Assembly: GCA_947631965.1 (NCBI GenBank)
Contig: CANRNL010000014.1
Span: 1 to 63,437, forward strand
From: an uncultured Clostridia bacterium
Lineage (GTDB): Bacteria > Bacillota > Clostridia > Monoglobales > Monoglobaceae
Direction: 5' to 3'
DNA: 63,437 bases
Part shown: piece after piece, positions 34,841 to 45,600 of the stretch
Numbering within the stretch: the stretch's first letter is position 1
Layout: each line of letters opens with the position of its first letter
Made by a program: the position numbers and the translations under genes
Notes under the pieces: generated by a model
The model's input: the letters and a program-made list of their open reading frames with translations, nothing else
What the model was told of the DNA's origin: nothing
The model's database searches: none

Positions 34841-37800
34841 TTAATCCATTTTTATCGGTACAGTCGGAGCTTCAGGATTAGGTGTAGCGATAGGCGCAAC
34901 TGTTTCTGCTGCGTAGTTGTGTTCTCCCGGAACAACCTGACTGTTCTCCTTCGGATTTTGCGTGAGTATGAAGCAGAATACTAACGCCTTTGCCGCTTTA
35001 GCTCTTGTCACCTTTGTCTGCGGCTGGAGTTTGGTTCCGTTTTTCATCTCACCTCGCGCTATGCCGTCCTCGGTTCTGATAAGTCCCAGCGTATATGCGC
35101 CTTTAACCTTAGCGTAAAGATCGGTGTTCAACTCCTCTAAATCGGTAAGAGACGTCCAAACGGTAAGCGGGAAGTACGAACCCTCGGTATAATCAATATT
35201 CGGGTCATAGTCCGGATCTCCGGGAGCGGGTACGCCGCTGTTCTTATAAATATATTGATCGGCGTATTCCTTCCACGAGGGATTAGACTCCATTGCCTTG
35301 TTGTAAGCATCATAGAGTATCGCGCCCATAACCTCACGGGTAAGTGCCGCGTCGGAAGCAATCACGGTATGCTCAACCAACTCGGGCTCCTTGTCGAATG
35401 TTGCCGAAACCGTTGTGTCGGCGGTAATCGTGAAAGTATATTCTCTGGTAGTCGCCTTAGCAGATCCGCCTACCAAAATTGAATTCAGCGTGTAGCCGTC
35501 CTCAGCACTTGCGGTAACTCTAATCGTGTCACCGGAATTAGCTTTGAGCGATGTATCACTCTGCGGATATTCGCCGCGATATACTACGCCGTACAATTTC
35601 TGGTCGGAACCGTTCTGATAGAGCTTATACTTCTTTCCGGCCTCAACATTAAACGTCACGCTCTTGCCTGCAACACCGACAGAAGATTGAGTATCATTCT
35701 TATCGGCAACATTAACAAGTTCAACAGGTCGATCCGCATGATATGTGGCATAAACGTCGAGCGTTCCGTTTTGTTTTGCTTCAAATATAACTTCGGCATC
35801 ATTTTTATTTCTGTAATATACATAGTTTCCGTCAATATTTCCGTTTTCATATTTTACGCTACTGTCGTTGCCGGGCTCGGCTTTCTGAGTCAGATTGTGC
35901 GGAGCGGTCAGAGTAAAGTATTCGTTGTCAACCAATACCTTATCGGGTGCCATCTCGCTCTTAGCGGGAATATTTCCGTATGCAATAACGCGTTGTGACT
36001 CGTTGTAAGCCATAACCTTACCGCCCTTGGCAGGCTGCTCAACTGTTACGGTCAAGTTACCCGTAGCGTCCGCAACACCAACTGTTTCGTCAACCGAACT
36101 GATTTCAACCGATGACGAGCTTGTTCCCTTAAGCTCATCATACGTTTTGCTGTAATCGTTCAACGAATTTGCTTCAAGACCAAATATTTTTTCTATACCT
36201 CTTGCAAATTCGCCTACGGTTATTGTTTCTGTGGGCTTAAATTTATTTTCAGCGTCCTTATGAAGCGCGCCTATCTGCAGAGCTTTCTCGATGCTGTTTC
36301 TGTAATAATAATTGTCTTTCGCTTGCTTTGTCGCCCCCGGAACAACATCTACCGCGTCAACGTCAACTGCCAATTCGGGGAATACGGCAGACCAATCGGT
36401 TTTGGACTTAGCCGCTGTCTTAACGCTGTCGGGCATATACGAAACCAAATCTTCCATAATAGCCTTATCTTTGTATGTATCGGTCGAAGCAACGCTCTGG
36501 TCATAAATGCTCTGGAGCATTATGCGGCAGAACTGCTTTGCCGCAGCTTCTCTGTAATGAGTTCCGTCGCCCTTGGCTCCGTTCGCGGAATTATTTGCCG
36601 GAGTCTCGCCTGCCTCAATATTGTTATACGTCCAAGTTCCCTCGTTTGCGTCCAACTTCTTATAGTAGTCAACCGCACCCTGATACAACTCCACATAAGC
36701 CACATCAGGATCTGCCTTTGCCTTTGCCTTCATATTGGCGGGAGAATCAGGATTAAACGTAGTTGCTTTACCTGCTCCTCTGGGCATCGGAGATACAAGA
36801 ACAGGCACCATACCGCGCGCTTTAATTGCATTTACATACATATCAAGCCATTTATTATAGAGGGCATTGGCTTTCGTCGTACTCTTGTCTACATACTGAC
36901 AACCTCTGTCAAATCGCGTTTCGGCAGGGGATTCGTCGTTATGCGCTGAATGTAAGAATACATAGTCGCCTTCCTTGCCGTTTATGAGAACATCATCAAA
37001 TCTTCCTTCGGTATAGTTGTTTCTCATACAACGTCCGCCCATTGAATAGTTTACAACATTTACCTTGCTCAAATCAAAATACTTGTAGAGCGTCTGTCCC
37101 CAAGAGCTTATTGTCTCGTTGAATGTGTAGGACTTCTGTGTCGAGTCACCCAAAATGTGTATGGTGGGCTTATCACCTGCCGCCTGCTTCGCAATAGGCG
37201 TAATACTTACAGACTTCACGGTAACCGTCTGCGCCGCCGATGATGTGGGCAGAGTAGTAGGCTCTATGTCAAGCTCGATAAAGCTTTCGCCAGTCGCAAA
37301 GTCGTATGACCAGGTGTTATCGTTCCATTTTGCGCTCGCGGTTCTTGCAACCTGTCCCGCAGTATCCCAAGGTTTGGTGTCGGTAAGTCTGGAAGCATCC
37401 ATACCTGTGGGAGCAATCTTTGTGTTTGCGGATGTAGACGAACCGCCCAGCGTAATTTCAATGTGGTACGCTCCCGGAGCAACGTCCTGTCTGTAAATAA
37501 GACCGCCGTAATTTGTATAGTTGGAGCTTTCCTTGTATTTTCCGTTTGAAATATAAGCTCCGTCACTCTCGGTAACACTCGCGCCGTTTGCGTCAATCTT
37601 GATTGTGCTTGTAGCTGCAACCTGTCTGTCATAGCCTTCGGGCATAATCGCGCCGGACGTCGATACAAAGCCGTTGCCTGTTTCCTTGCTGTAAACGGGA
37701 ACGGCAGTCATCTTTGTAAAGTCAATAGAAATCGTATCACCCGACGGTGTTATAGTTGCGGACGGAGTAGGTGTGGGAGTTACGGTCGGAGTAGGCGTGG

Positions 37801-40800
37801 GAGCCGTTCCGCCGTCTATACTTGCGGCGTTGCTGAGAGGCATAATATTGTCCGTACCCTGCCAAATAAATACTTTTGTAACACCGCTTGCAGGCTTGTC
37901 GTAATCGAGTGTCTGCTCATCGGACGTGCTTATGTCAAACATTTTTACGTTCGTTATTGCACGGCACGAGTTGTCCTTATATGTAACCGCAATCAACTTA
38001 GCCGCACCCGTTGCGGTATACTTAACCGTCAGCTTGCCGCTCTCGTCAAACTTCGCGCTTTCTATCTTGTACGAATCTGCGGGAGCCGCGCTATCGGTCG
38101 GAGTCGGAGTAGGATTGGTAGTTGCCGAAGGCGACGCTGTGGGAGTTGTGCTTGCCGAAGGCGACACTGTGGGAGTTGTGCTTGCCGAAGGCGACGCTGT
38201 GGGAGTTGTGCTTGCCGAAGGCGACACTGTGGGAGTTGTGCTTGCCGAAGGCGACGCCGTAGGAGTTGTACTTGCCGTCGGGGTCGGCGTGGGTTCTGTA
38301 CCACCGAGTTCGGCACTTCCTACAACAGCAACACAATATGTGTCAGGAAGATATGCTTCCGTCGAATCAAATGTTATTGTGCTGTTTTTGCTCGTCATCT
38401 CTATATCTATCTCATAATATTTAAGAACATAATTTGCGTCGGTACTCCTTGCCGCAAGTTGTTTGCCTTCTCCCGCGGTATAGGTTTTGCCGTTTACTTT
38501 CGCCTGAATATTATCGCCGTGATTATATCCTACATAGTAAATTCTGTACTTGCCCTTGTCTGCATTAAGAACTATAGTGGGGTGAGTAGCACTGTTGCCC
38601 GTGCCGCCGACATAGTTTTTATAATTTGCGGTAAATTTCGAGTCCATAACCGTCTCGTCGTCAGCGCTTGCAAACAGCGCGGCAACCTTTTCGTCAACTC
38701 CGTCAACGAATTTGTAGCTTTCGCTATCAGTAATAAGATTACCGCCTACAACGTCAGTAAACGTATACGTGCCTACTCCGTCGGGGGTTTCGGGAAGCTC
38801 TCCCTGAACAAGCTTTTTGTATGTAACCTTTACGTCCTGTATATTAAACTCTTCATCGCCTCTGTATATCGCCATTTTGAGGTCGCCTTTTACGGCATTC
38901 GCCGGGAAAGAACCATATGTAACAGGGGTCTTTGTTTTGCCGTTTCCGCTGCCGGTAGCGTCAAGAGATACGGTGCTATCCTTATAATTGATAGTTACAG
39001 CTACTTTATTCGGTGTTGTACCATCAAATTTACCGGATACATTAAGTACCTGATGTTCGCTATTGGATGAGGTAGCGAAACCTTGTGTGTTGTCGACTGT
39101 GTCGAGCTGTGTCCAATGACCAAGCTTGGCAAGAACAAATCTGTTATCGAGTTTGTCGTTTGTCGCGCTTGATGTAGGAGTTCCATGAACAAGGTCGATA
39201 AAGCTGGTGCCTTTTGTTGCGGGATTTGTTACATTCAGAGTGTACTCTACCTTAACAATATCGCTGCTTTCAAGGTCCTCGGCGTCAGCGCCTGCCTCTT
39301 TTGCAAGAGCTATCAGATCAAACACCTTATTACCCTGCGTGTAGCTGTAGTTTATGCTGTCGAGCTCAACCGTCTCATCAATCCACATCTGAGCCGAGAT
39401 ATTGAGTTGTACGTCCTGACCTGTTTTTCCTGTAATTTTCATTTCCCCATTTTCAGGAGATACAACCGTAAGGTCATCACTCTTTGAAACAATCTTAACG
39501 TCGTATTCAATACCTTCCTCACTTGCGGGAACGTTCTCGATTGTGTCGCTAACCTCATTCGTGCCCGCGCTCATTGTGACAACCTGAGTTTTAATCGTCG
39601 CACCGTTCTTTGATATTGTGATTGCGAAGTCGCTGTCCTCTCCGGGAGTGAGCGAGGAAGTAATCTTCACCGGAATGTTAAATACATCGGTTGTATTTGT
39701 GGTAGGCGTAATTGTAACGGGGAGTTCCACTTTGTCACCGGCTTTGGTCGAACTGTCCTTAGCGTAGAGAATAATCGAGCTTTCTATCGGATCTTCGCCC
39801 GCCGCGGGACGCGTAACCGTAATCTTTTTGCCGTCCGTGCTTACTGTAATATTGGGGCTGTTTGATTCCCACTTGTATTCAACGCCTTCGGGAGCCTCCG
39901 GAAGGGTAAACTCGGTGCTTTCGTTTGAAGGAACTTTAAGCTTTCCCGAAGCGTCCTCAATAGCCTCATCAACATTAGTGAGCTTTTCGCCGAAATTCAT
40001 CGGGTCCCAATCGTCTTTAAATGTTTTTCCTGTTGTGTCACAGCTTGCCGCGAAATAATTTCTTGGGTTGAACTCCAGAGCCTGCCACTCGTCAAGCACC
40101 GTACCCATACCGTAGCCGCCTTCTGCAACAGACTTATTTTTAATACGCTTAGAAAGGTCTACGGGGTTTCCGCTTTTGTTCTTTGTTCCGTACTCGTAAA
40201 GACGAGACAGTCCATTTTCGGCTCCGAAACGTCCCCAGCCTTTGGGATCGATTGTTACTTTTGAATTGCCTATTGTGCCATTATCGTCAATCGTTGTGTT
40301 GACAAACGTGGCTTGACCGCTCGCACCCCAAGGTCCGCCGAAGTTTGACGTGCCGCCGAGCTTATTCTCGTTATACACCGTGCAGTTCCAGAACAAATAT
40401 CCGTACTTTCTGCTCTTGTCGGTGTTGGGTGTTGTGAGCGGATTGCCGGATGCGTAATCGCTGAATCCCGCAAAACCGAGCTTGCAGTTATCAAATACCG
40501 CAGAAGCACTACCGTAAATGTAATCCGTACCGCCTATAAGAGTACAGTCTTTAAAATATGCTCTGCCGTCGGATGCCCATATTGAGTCCTGATTGCCCTT
40601 TGCGGTAACGTTTTCAAATGTTATTCTGTCACCCAAGGTCGCGATAGCGTGTCCGCGCTCATTATACGCCGACGATTTTACCAGCCACGCGCTCTCCTCA
40701 GCATCAAAAGTACCGCCGCTTGCAATATAACTTTTTACTTTTGCAAGATCGACCTTATTGTCAGAGGTGAATATGGCTTCATCGGGCTTTTTCGGCACCG

Positions 40801-41566
40801 TGTCATCATTGCATATGGTAAGACCGAAATTTGCGCCGCTGCGCGGAGGCAGGGTCGAGCCTGCTTCGGGCGTTACATGACCGTCTATTTGACCCTGTGT
40901 TACCATTGTGGGAATACTGTTTAAAACGTTAAGGTCTTTTATGGTAATATCAGTCGAAGACTGAGTTACAATCAGAGCCGCCATCTTGTCGTAAGACCAG
41001 CCGAGACCGCCCAGGTTTTTGAGCTGGCTGTTAACCGGCACATTTTCGTGCTTAACGTGGTTTACGTCATAGTACGATATTGACGAAACGCCTTCAAGGC
41101 TCTGACCGATTTCATACTTCGTGAACTTCGTATCACCCGGCGCATAACCGTTCCATGTCTCTTCTTTTGACCAGTCTATCGTGGGGTCATAAAGACCGGT
41201 AAGGTCGGTGTTTGACGTGCAGTAGCCCGTGCAGAAGTACCAATGCAGGGTTACCTTTCCCGAACCCTTAGTGCTCGGATCCTGCTGCAGCGTGACAAAC
41301 TTCATGCCGTCGAAGCGCACCTGCTCCTCATAGTCGCCCGGTTTTACATTAATCGTAACCATAGCTTCAGCGCTCTGAGGATTGATTTCCTTAGCTTTTG
41401 CAACCGCCGCTCTGATGGTCTTGAAGCTGGTTTCCGTTTCGTTTTGAGACGGATCGACCGTAAGCGTGATAGGCGAGTCTGCAAAAACCGAGGGCAGCGA
41501 AACCAGCATACCGGCTATCATAGCTACCGCAACAATGCAGGAAAGCAATCTTTTGAACTTTTTCAT
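34841..41566 (-). CDS. Giant cell-surface pectinesterase / rhamnogalacturonan acetylesterase with SLH anchor
   Basis: A 2241-residue exported protein. The ATG at 41566 fits AGGAGG nine bases upstream. A signal peptide covers about 1-30. Residues about 30-510 form a parallel-helix pectin methylesterase with G-N-Q-D-S-I-W and G-G-T-D-Y-I-Y-G near 325-350, holding the catalytic aspartates. Beta-rich and Ig-like modules follow (520-1090). A T-P-S-A-S repeat linker lies near 1095-1150, then another beta module and a second T-P linker. An SGNH acetylesterase lies about 1460-1690 (G-D-S-T-Q-K-S; D-G-T-H-Y). SLH repeats begin near 1755; a module of about 240 residues is inserted between them (1810-2050). 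The protein would de-esterify pectin at the cell surface. Confidence 0.88.
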   Translation of the reverse strand: MKKFKRLLSCIVAVAMIAGMLVSLPSVFADSPITLTVDPSQNETETSFKTIRAAVAKAKEINPQSAEAMVTINVKPGDYEEQVRFDGMKFVTLQQDPSTKGSGKVTLHWYFCTGYCTSNTDLTGLYDPTIDWSKEETWNGYAPGDTKFTKYEIGQSLEGVSSISYYDVNHVKHENVPVNSQLKNLGGLGWSYDKMAALIVTQSSTDITIKDLNVLNSIPTMVTQGQIDGHVTPEAGSTLPPRSGANFGLTICNDDTVPKKPDEAIFTSDNKVDLAKVKSYIASGGTFDAEESAWLVKSSAYNERGHAIATLGDRITFENVTAKGNQDSIWASDGRAYFKDCTLIGGTDYIYGSASAVFDNCKLGFAGFSDYASGNPLTTPNTDKSRKYGYLFWNCTVYNENKLGGTSNFGGPWGASGQATFVNTTIDDNGTIGNSKVTIDPKGWGRFGAENGLSRLYEYGTKNKSGNPVDLSKRIKNKSVAEGGYGMGTVLDEWQALEFNPRNYFAASCDTTGKTFKDDWDPMNFGEKLTNVDEAIEDASGKLKVPSNESTEFTLPEAPEGVEYKWESNSPNITVSTDGKKITVTRPAAGEDPIESSIILYAKDSSTKAGDKVELPVTITPTTNTTDVFNIPVKITSSLTPGEDSDFAITISKNGATIKTQVVTMSAGTNEVSDTIENVPASEEGIEYDVKIVSKSDDLTVVSPENGEMKITGKTGQDVQLNISAQMWIDETVELDSINYSYTQGNKVFDLIALAKEAGADAEDLESSDIVKVEYTLNVTNPATKGTSFIDLVHGTPTSSATNDKLDNRFVLAKLGHWTQLDTVDNTQGFATSSNSEHQVLNVSGKFDGTTPNKVAVTINYKDSTVSLDATGSGNGKTKTPVTYGSFPANAVKGDLKMAIYRGDEEFNIQDVKVTYKKLVQGELPETPDGVGTYTFTDVVGGNLITDSESYKFVDGVDEKVAALFASADDETVMDSKFTANYKNYVGGTGNSATHPTIVLNADKGKYRIYYVGYNHGDNIQAKVNGKTYTAGEGKQLAARSTDANYVLKYYEIDIEMTSKNSTITFDSTEAYLPDTYCVAVVGSAELGGTEPTPTPTASTTPTASPSASTTPTVSPSASTTPTASPSASTTPTVSPSASTTPTASPSATTNPTPTPTDSAAPADSYKIESAKFDESGKLTVKYTATGAAKLIAVTYKDNSCRAITNVKMFDISTSDEQTLDYDKPASGVTKVFIWQGTDNIMPLSNAASIDGGTAPTPTPTVTPTPTPSATITPSGDTISIDFTKMTAVPVYSKETGNGFVSTSGAIMPEGYDRQVAATSTIKIDANGASVTESDGAYISNGKYKESSNYTNYGGLIYRQDVAPGAYHIEITLGGSSTSANTKIAPTGMDASRLTDTKPWDTAGQVARTASAKWNDNTWSYDFATGESFIELDIEPTTLPTSSAAQTVTVKSVSITPIAKQAAGDKPTIHILGDSTQKSYTFNETISSWGQTLYKYFDLSKVNVVNYSMGGRCMRNNYTEGRFDDVLINGKEGDYVFLHSAHNDESPAETRFDRGCQYVDKSTTKANALYNKWLDMYVNAIKARGMVPVLVSPMPRGAGKATTFNPDSPANMKAKAKADPDVAYVELYQGAVDYYKKLDANEGTWTYNNIEAGETPANNSANGAKGDGTHYREAAAKQFCRIMLQSIYDQSVASTDTYKDKAIMEDLVSYMPDSVKTAAKSKTDWSAVFPELAVDVDAVDVVPGATKQAKDNYYYRNSIEKALQIGALHKDAENKFKPTETITVGEFARGIEKIFGLEANSLNDYSKTYDELKGTSSSSVEISSVDETVGVADATGNLTVTVEQPAKGGKVMAYNESQRVIAYGNIPAKSEMAPDKVLVDNEYFTLTAPHNLTQKAEPGNDSSVKYENGNIDGNYVYYRNKNDAEVIFEAKQNGTLDVYATYHADRPVELVNVADKNDTQSSVGVAGKSVTFNVEAGKKYKLYQNGSDQKLYGVVYRGEYPQSDTSLKANSGDTIRVTASAEDGYTLNSILVGGSAKATTREYTFTITADTTVSATFDKEPELVEHTVIASDAALTREVMGAILYDAYNKAMESNPSWKEYADQYIYKNSGVPAPGDPDYDPNIDYTEGSYFPLTVWTSLTDLEELNTDLYAKVKGAYTLGLIRTEDGIARGEMKNGTKLQPQTKVTRAKAAKALVFCFILTQNPKENSQVVPGEHNYAAETVAPIATPNPEAPTVPIKMD
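38119..38278. repeat. In-frame 30-bp tandem repeats encoding Ser/Thr-Pro linker
   Basis: About five copies of a 30-base unit (GTTGTGCTTGCCGAAGGCGA plus CGCTGTGGGA) are present in the plus orientation. They alternate between GACGCT and GACACT, so the linker alternates S-T-T-P-T-A-S-P-S-A and S-T-T-P-T-V-S-P-S-A. It is a length-variable spacer between enzyme modules, not a CRISPR. Confidence 0.9.
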
Positions 41567-41633
41567 TTCTCTCATTCCTCCTAAAATATTTAAAATTTAA
41601 TTATTTAACAACTTTAAAATACTGCTAATCTAC

Positions 41634-41662
41634 ATTATAAACCAATACAGATAAAGTGTCAA
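41634..41662 (-). promoter_or_regulatory. Consensus promoter of the pectinesterase gene
   Basis: TTGACA (41662-41657) and TATAAT (41639-41634) are spaced by exactly 17 bases on the minus strand, about 68 bases upstream of the start. Confidence 0.85.
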
Positions 41663-41706
41663 TCGACATATTTTGTTACACATTAGCCAAAAAAATCAAG
41701 TTGGGC

Positions 41707-41735
41707 TTGAATAATCCTCACAAGTGTGATAAGAT
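41707..41735 (+). promoter_or_regulatory. Promoter of the AraC-family regulator
   Basis: TTGAAT (41707-41712) and TAAGAT (41730-41735) are spaced by 17 bases. The predicted transcript starts near 41742, just before the AAAGGAGGGG ribosome site at 41749-41758. Confidence 0.65.
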
Positions 41736-41763
41736 AATAAAAAGCGCGAAAGGAGGGGTCAAT

Positions 41764-42579
41764 ATAAAACCGTTTTACCAGATACACGAGAGCGGATTCA
41801 GCGTCACATACCACAAAAATGAAATAGTTTTCCCCTCACATATGCACAACGAGGTTGAAATGCTGTATGTATTTGAGGGCGAACAGGAAATTGAGATAAA
41901 CGGCAGGAGCGTTACTGTCGGAAAGGGCTGTTGCGCGGTCATTTTCCCGAATATACAGCACTCCTATATAAAGGCGAACGACAACGCCGAGAGCAAAAAC
42001 GAATACAGCTCGGTAATGATTTTTCTCCCGCCTTATATACTCTACGACGCGTTCCCCTCGCTTCTTAAAACATTGCCCGAAAACTGCATTGTACAGCCGC
42101 AAAATATCTCGGAGGACGCGATACTCGCGTTCAACAAAATCATAGGCGAAACCATACCCGCCGCCAGAATCGGCTGGGCACAGATAATTCTCGGCAATAT
42201 CGCGCCATATCTCAAAGCCGCAAAATTAGACGCGGGCGCGGACTCGGCGGCAATTTCAAAGCTGATGAATTATATTTCAACAAATTTTCAAAACAGCATT
42301 TCGCTTGAGATACTGTCCGACGCACTCGGTATGAGCAAATCGCAGATTTCTCATATTTTTTCGACAAAAATACGGATAAATCTACGCAGCTACGTCGGCA
42401 TACTTCGCTCCGAATACGCGGCGCGGCTTATGAGGACTTCAAACGACTCTTTAAGCCACATAGCCGCACAATCCGGCTTTGAATCTCTGCGTACATTTAA
42501 TCGCGTATTCCGCGAGGTCTACGGTCTTACGCCGTCTCAATTCAGAAGCAACATACGAAAATATATAGGTCAGGAATAA
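41764..42579 (+). CDS. AraC-family regulator with cupin sensor, apparent ATA start
   Basis: 271 residues from the codon at 41764. The N-terminal cupin domain (P-S-H-M-H-N-E-V-E-M-L-Y-V-F-E-G) would sense a sugar. The C-terminal double helix-turn-helix has L-S-D-A-L-G-M-S-K-S-Q-I-S-H-I-F and the signature A-A-Q-S-G-F-E-S-L-R-T-F-N-R-V-F. It diverges from the pectinesterase gene, so it probably controls pectin use. The start is odd. AAAGGAGGGG ends six bases before ATA (41764-41766), where an ATG is expected; upstream GTG or TTG codons lie at or before the predicted promoter. Either AUA is used or the start codon has been lost. Confidence 0.8.
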   Translation: MKPFYQIHESGFSVTYHKNEIVFPSHMHNEVEMLYVFEGEQEIEINGRSVTVGKGCCAVIFPNIQHSYIKANDNAESKNEYSSVMIFLPPYILYDAFPSLLKTLPENCIVQPQNISEDAILAFNKIIGETIPAARIGWAQIILGNIAPYLKAAKLDAGADSAAISKLMNYISTNFQNSISLEILSDALGMSKSQISHIFSTKIRINLRSYVGILRSEYAARLMRTSNDSLSHIAAQSGFESLRTFNRVFREVYGLTPSQFRSNIRKYIGQE

Positions 42580-42583
42580 ACAA

Positions 42584-42622
42584 AAATCCCGCGCATATCA
42601 AAATGATATGCGCGGGATTTTT
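42584..42622. terminator. Bidirectional terminator between araC-type gene and ileS
   Basis: AAATCCCGCGCATATCA and TGATATGCGCGGGATTT form a 17-bp perfect stem with an AAA loop, followed by T5. Confidence 0.92.
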
Positions 42623-42635
42623 TATTAACCGAATT

Positions 42636-45600
42636 TTATGCTTTTTCAACCGAAAGCGCGAGAGTTTCGCCGTTTATGTTCCACTCTTTAAAGTCGCCGT
42701 CGCCCTTTTCGATTGACACCGCCAATGTCTGCTCCGAAATTTCGGATTTATTTCTTTCGATAATCTTCTCCAGCTTTTCATCCGACGAGAATACTATCCT
42801 TATGTTATCCTGAACCTCAAAGCCGCTCTCTTTACGCATAGTCTGGAGCTTGCTTATGATTTCGCGTACAAAGCCCTCCTCGATAAGCTCGTCAGTAAGG
42901 TTTGTATCAAGCACGACGGTGCAGCCCATATCGCTGCTCGAAACGTAGCCGTCCTTCTTCTCGGTTTCAACAAGCACGTCGTCGCGCATAAGCTCAACCG
43001 GCGTTCCCTCAACCTCAAACGAAACGGTTCTGCCCGCGTTCAAGTCCGCCATAACCTCTCCGCCGTTCATAGTGTTTAGCACCTCAAAAATAGGCTGCAT
43101 CAGCTTTCCGTATTTGGGACCCATAGTCCTCATCTGCGGCTTAAACTTATAGCTTATGAACTCGTCCGCGTTGTCGGTGAACTCGACCGCCTTTACATTA
43201 AGCTCGTCAAGAATTATATAAATATAATCATCATTTATTTTTTTGTCCGACTGGACAAAAATCTTAGCAACTGGCTGACGGTTTTTAATGCTCGCGTCGT
43301 TTCGGCACGCTCTGCCGAGCATAACGACCTTGCGTATAGCGTCCATATCGCGTTCGATTTCGGGGAAGTCAAATTCAGGCTTCACCGTGGGATAGTCGCA
43401 CAAATGCACGCTGAGCGGCGCAGACTTGTCAACCGAAATAACAAGGTTTTGATAAATCTGCTCGGTCATAAACGGAATAAACGGCGCGCAAGCCTTGGAA
43501 AACTCAACCAAAACCGTATAGAGCGTCATATATGCGCTTATCTTGTCGTCGGTCATCTCGGTACCCCAGAAGCGTTCGCGGCTTCGGCGCACATACCAGT
43601 TTGAGAGCTCGTCCGTAAACTCCTGTATAACGCGGGTAGCCTCGGTAATTTTATAATCCGACAGGAACTTATCCGCCGCGTCCACGGCTCTGTTAAGCTT
43701 AGACAAAATCCATTTATCAAGCACCGATATTTTATTTACGTCAAGCGTATGCTTGGTTGGGTCAAACTTATCTATCTCGGCGTAGAGAACGTAAAACGCA
43801 TAGGTATTCCAAAGAGTTCCGAGGAACTTTCTCTGCGACTCCGAAACATTCTTTGCCGAGAACCTGTTAGGCAGCCACGGAGCGGAATTGGAGTAGAAAT
43901 ACCATCTTACCGCGTCGCTTCCCTGGTCGTTCAAAATGTCCATAGGCGCAATCACGTTGCCCTTATGCTTGCTCATCTTCGCGCCCTTTTCGTCCTGGAC
44001 GTGACCGAGCACAACCACGTTTTTATAAGGCGCTTCGTCAAAGAGAAGCGTGGAAATTGCCATCAGGGTATAGAACCATCCTCGCGTCTGGTCAATGGCT
44101 TCGCTTATGAAGTCGGCAGGGAAGTTCTGCTCAAAAAGCTCCTTGTTTTCAAACGGATAGTGCCACTGAGCAAACGGCATTGAGCCTGAGTCGAACCAAC
44201 AGTCTATAACCTCGGGCACACGGGTCATCTCACCGCCGCACTTTTCGCACCTCAGCTTAACGCGGTCAACATACGGCTTATGAAGCTCAATATCTTCGGG
44301 GCAGTTTATGCCCATTTCGTGAAGCTCGGCTACAGAGCCTATAACGTGTTTGTGACCGCACTCACATTCCCAAATAGGGAGCGGAGTTCCCCAGTAACGG
44401 GAGCGCGAAAGTCCCCAGTCGATTATGTTTTCAAGGAAGTTACCGAAACGGCCATGCTTAATGTTGTCGGGCATCCAGTTGACTTTTTCGTTATTTTTGA
44501 GCAGCTTGTCGCGCACCTTGGTCATCTCTATGAACCAGGTGTCGCAAGCGTAGTAAAGAAGCGGGGTGTCGCATCTCCAGCAGAACGGATAGCTGTGTTC
44601 AAACGGAATTACCGCAAACGCCTGATTTCTTTCTTTGAGGTCGCGGATTATAAGCTTGTCGGCGTCCTTTACAAAAAGTCCCGACCAGTCTCCCACTCCA
44701 TCAATATATTTTCCCTGAGTGTTAACAAGATTTACAAACGGCAAATCGTTTTCCTTGCCGACGCGGCTGTCGTCCTCGCCGAACGCGGGAGCGATGTGTA
44801 CTATGCCGGTACCGTCATCCATGGTTACATATCCGTCCGCAACGACGAAATAAGCCTTTTTGTCGGGCTTTGCAAAGTCGTAAAGCGGGATATATTCCAT
44901 ACCGCACAAATCTTTTCCGACGTATTTTTCGAGCACGGTAAATTCGCAGTCCAAAACCTTTTCGGACAGAGCCTCGGCAAGAATATACTTTTCTTCGCCG
45001 CAGTCAACCTTAATATATGTTTCGTCCGGATTTACGCAGAGCGCCACGTTAGAGGGAAGCGTCCACGGGGTGGTAGTCCACGCAAGCAGATACTCGTTCT
45101 CGGTTCCCTTTATCGGGAATTTCGCTATGATAGAATTTTCCTTAACGTCCTTATAGCCCTGAGCTACCTCGTGGCTCGAAAGAGCCGTTCCGCATCGCGG
45201 ACAATAGGGCATAATTTTATGTCCTTTATACAAAAGACCCTTATCCCATATTTGCCTGAGCGCCCACCATACCGACTCTATATAGTCGTTGTGGTAGGTT
45301 ACATACGGGTCGTTCATATCCGCCCAAAATCCCACGCGGTCGCTCATTTCCTCCCAGTCGCTCTGGTAGGTGAAGACGCTGTCCTTACACTTTTTGATAA
45401 AGTCCTCCACTCCGTAGTTTTCAATCTGCGGCTTTCCGCTTATTCCGAGCGCCTTTTCTACCTCCAATTCAACGGGCAGTCCGTGAGTATCCCAGCCCGC
45501 CTTACGCAGTACCTTATAGCCCTTCATCGTGCGGTATCTCGGAATCAAATCCTTAATCGCGCGTGTCAAAACATGACCTATATGCGGCTTGCCGTTCGCC

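Noticed and set aside
38119-38278. Regular 30-bp repeats that might be a CRISPR array
   Set aside because: No spacers. The units are contiguous and in frame with the pectinesterase protein, encoding a Ser/Thr-Pro linker.
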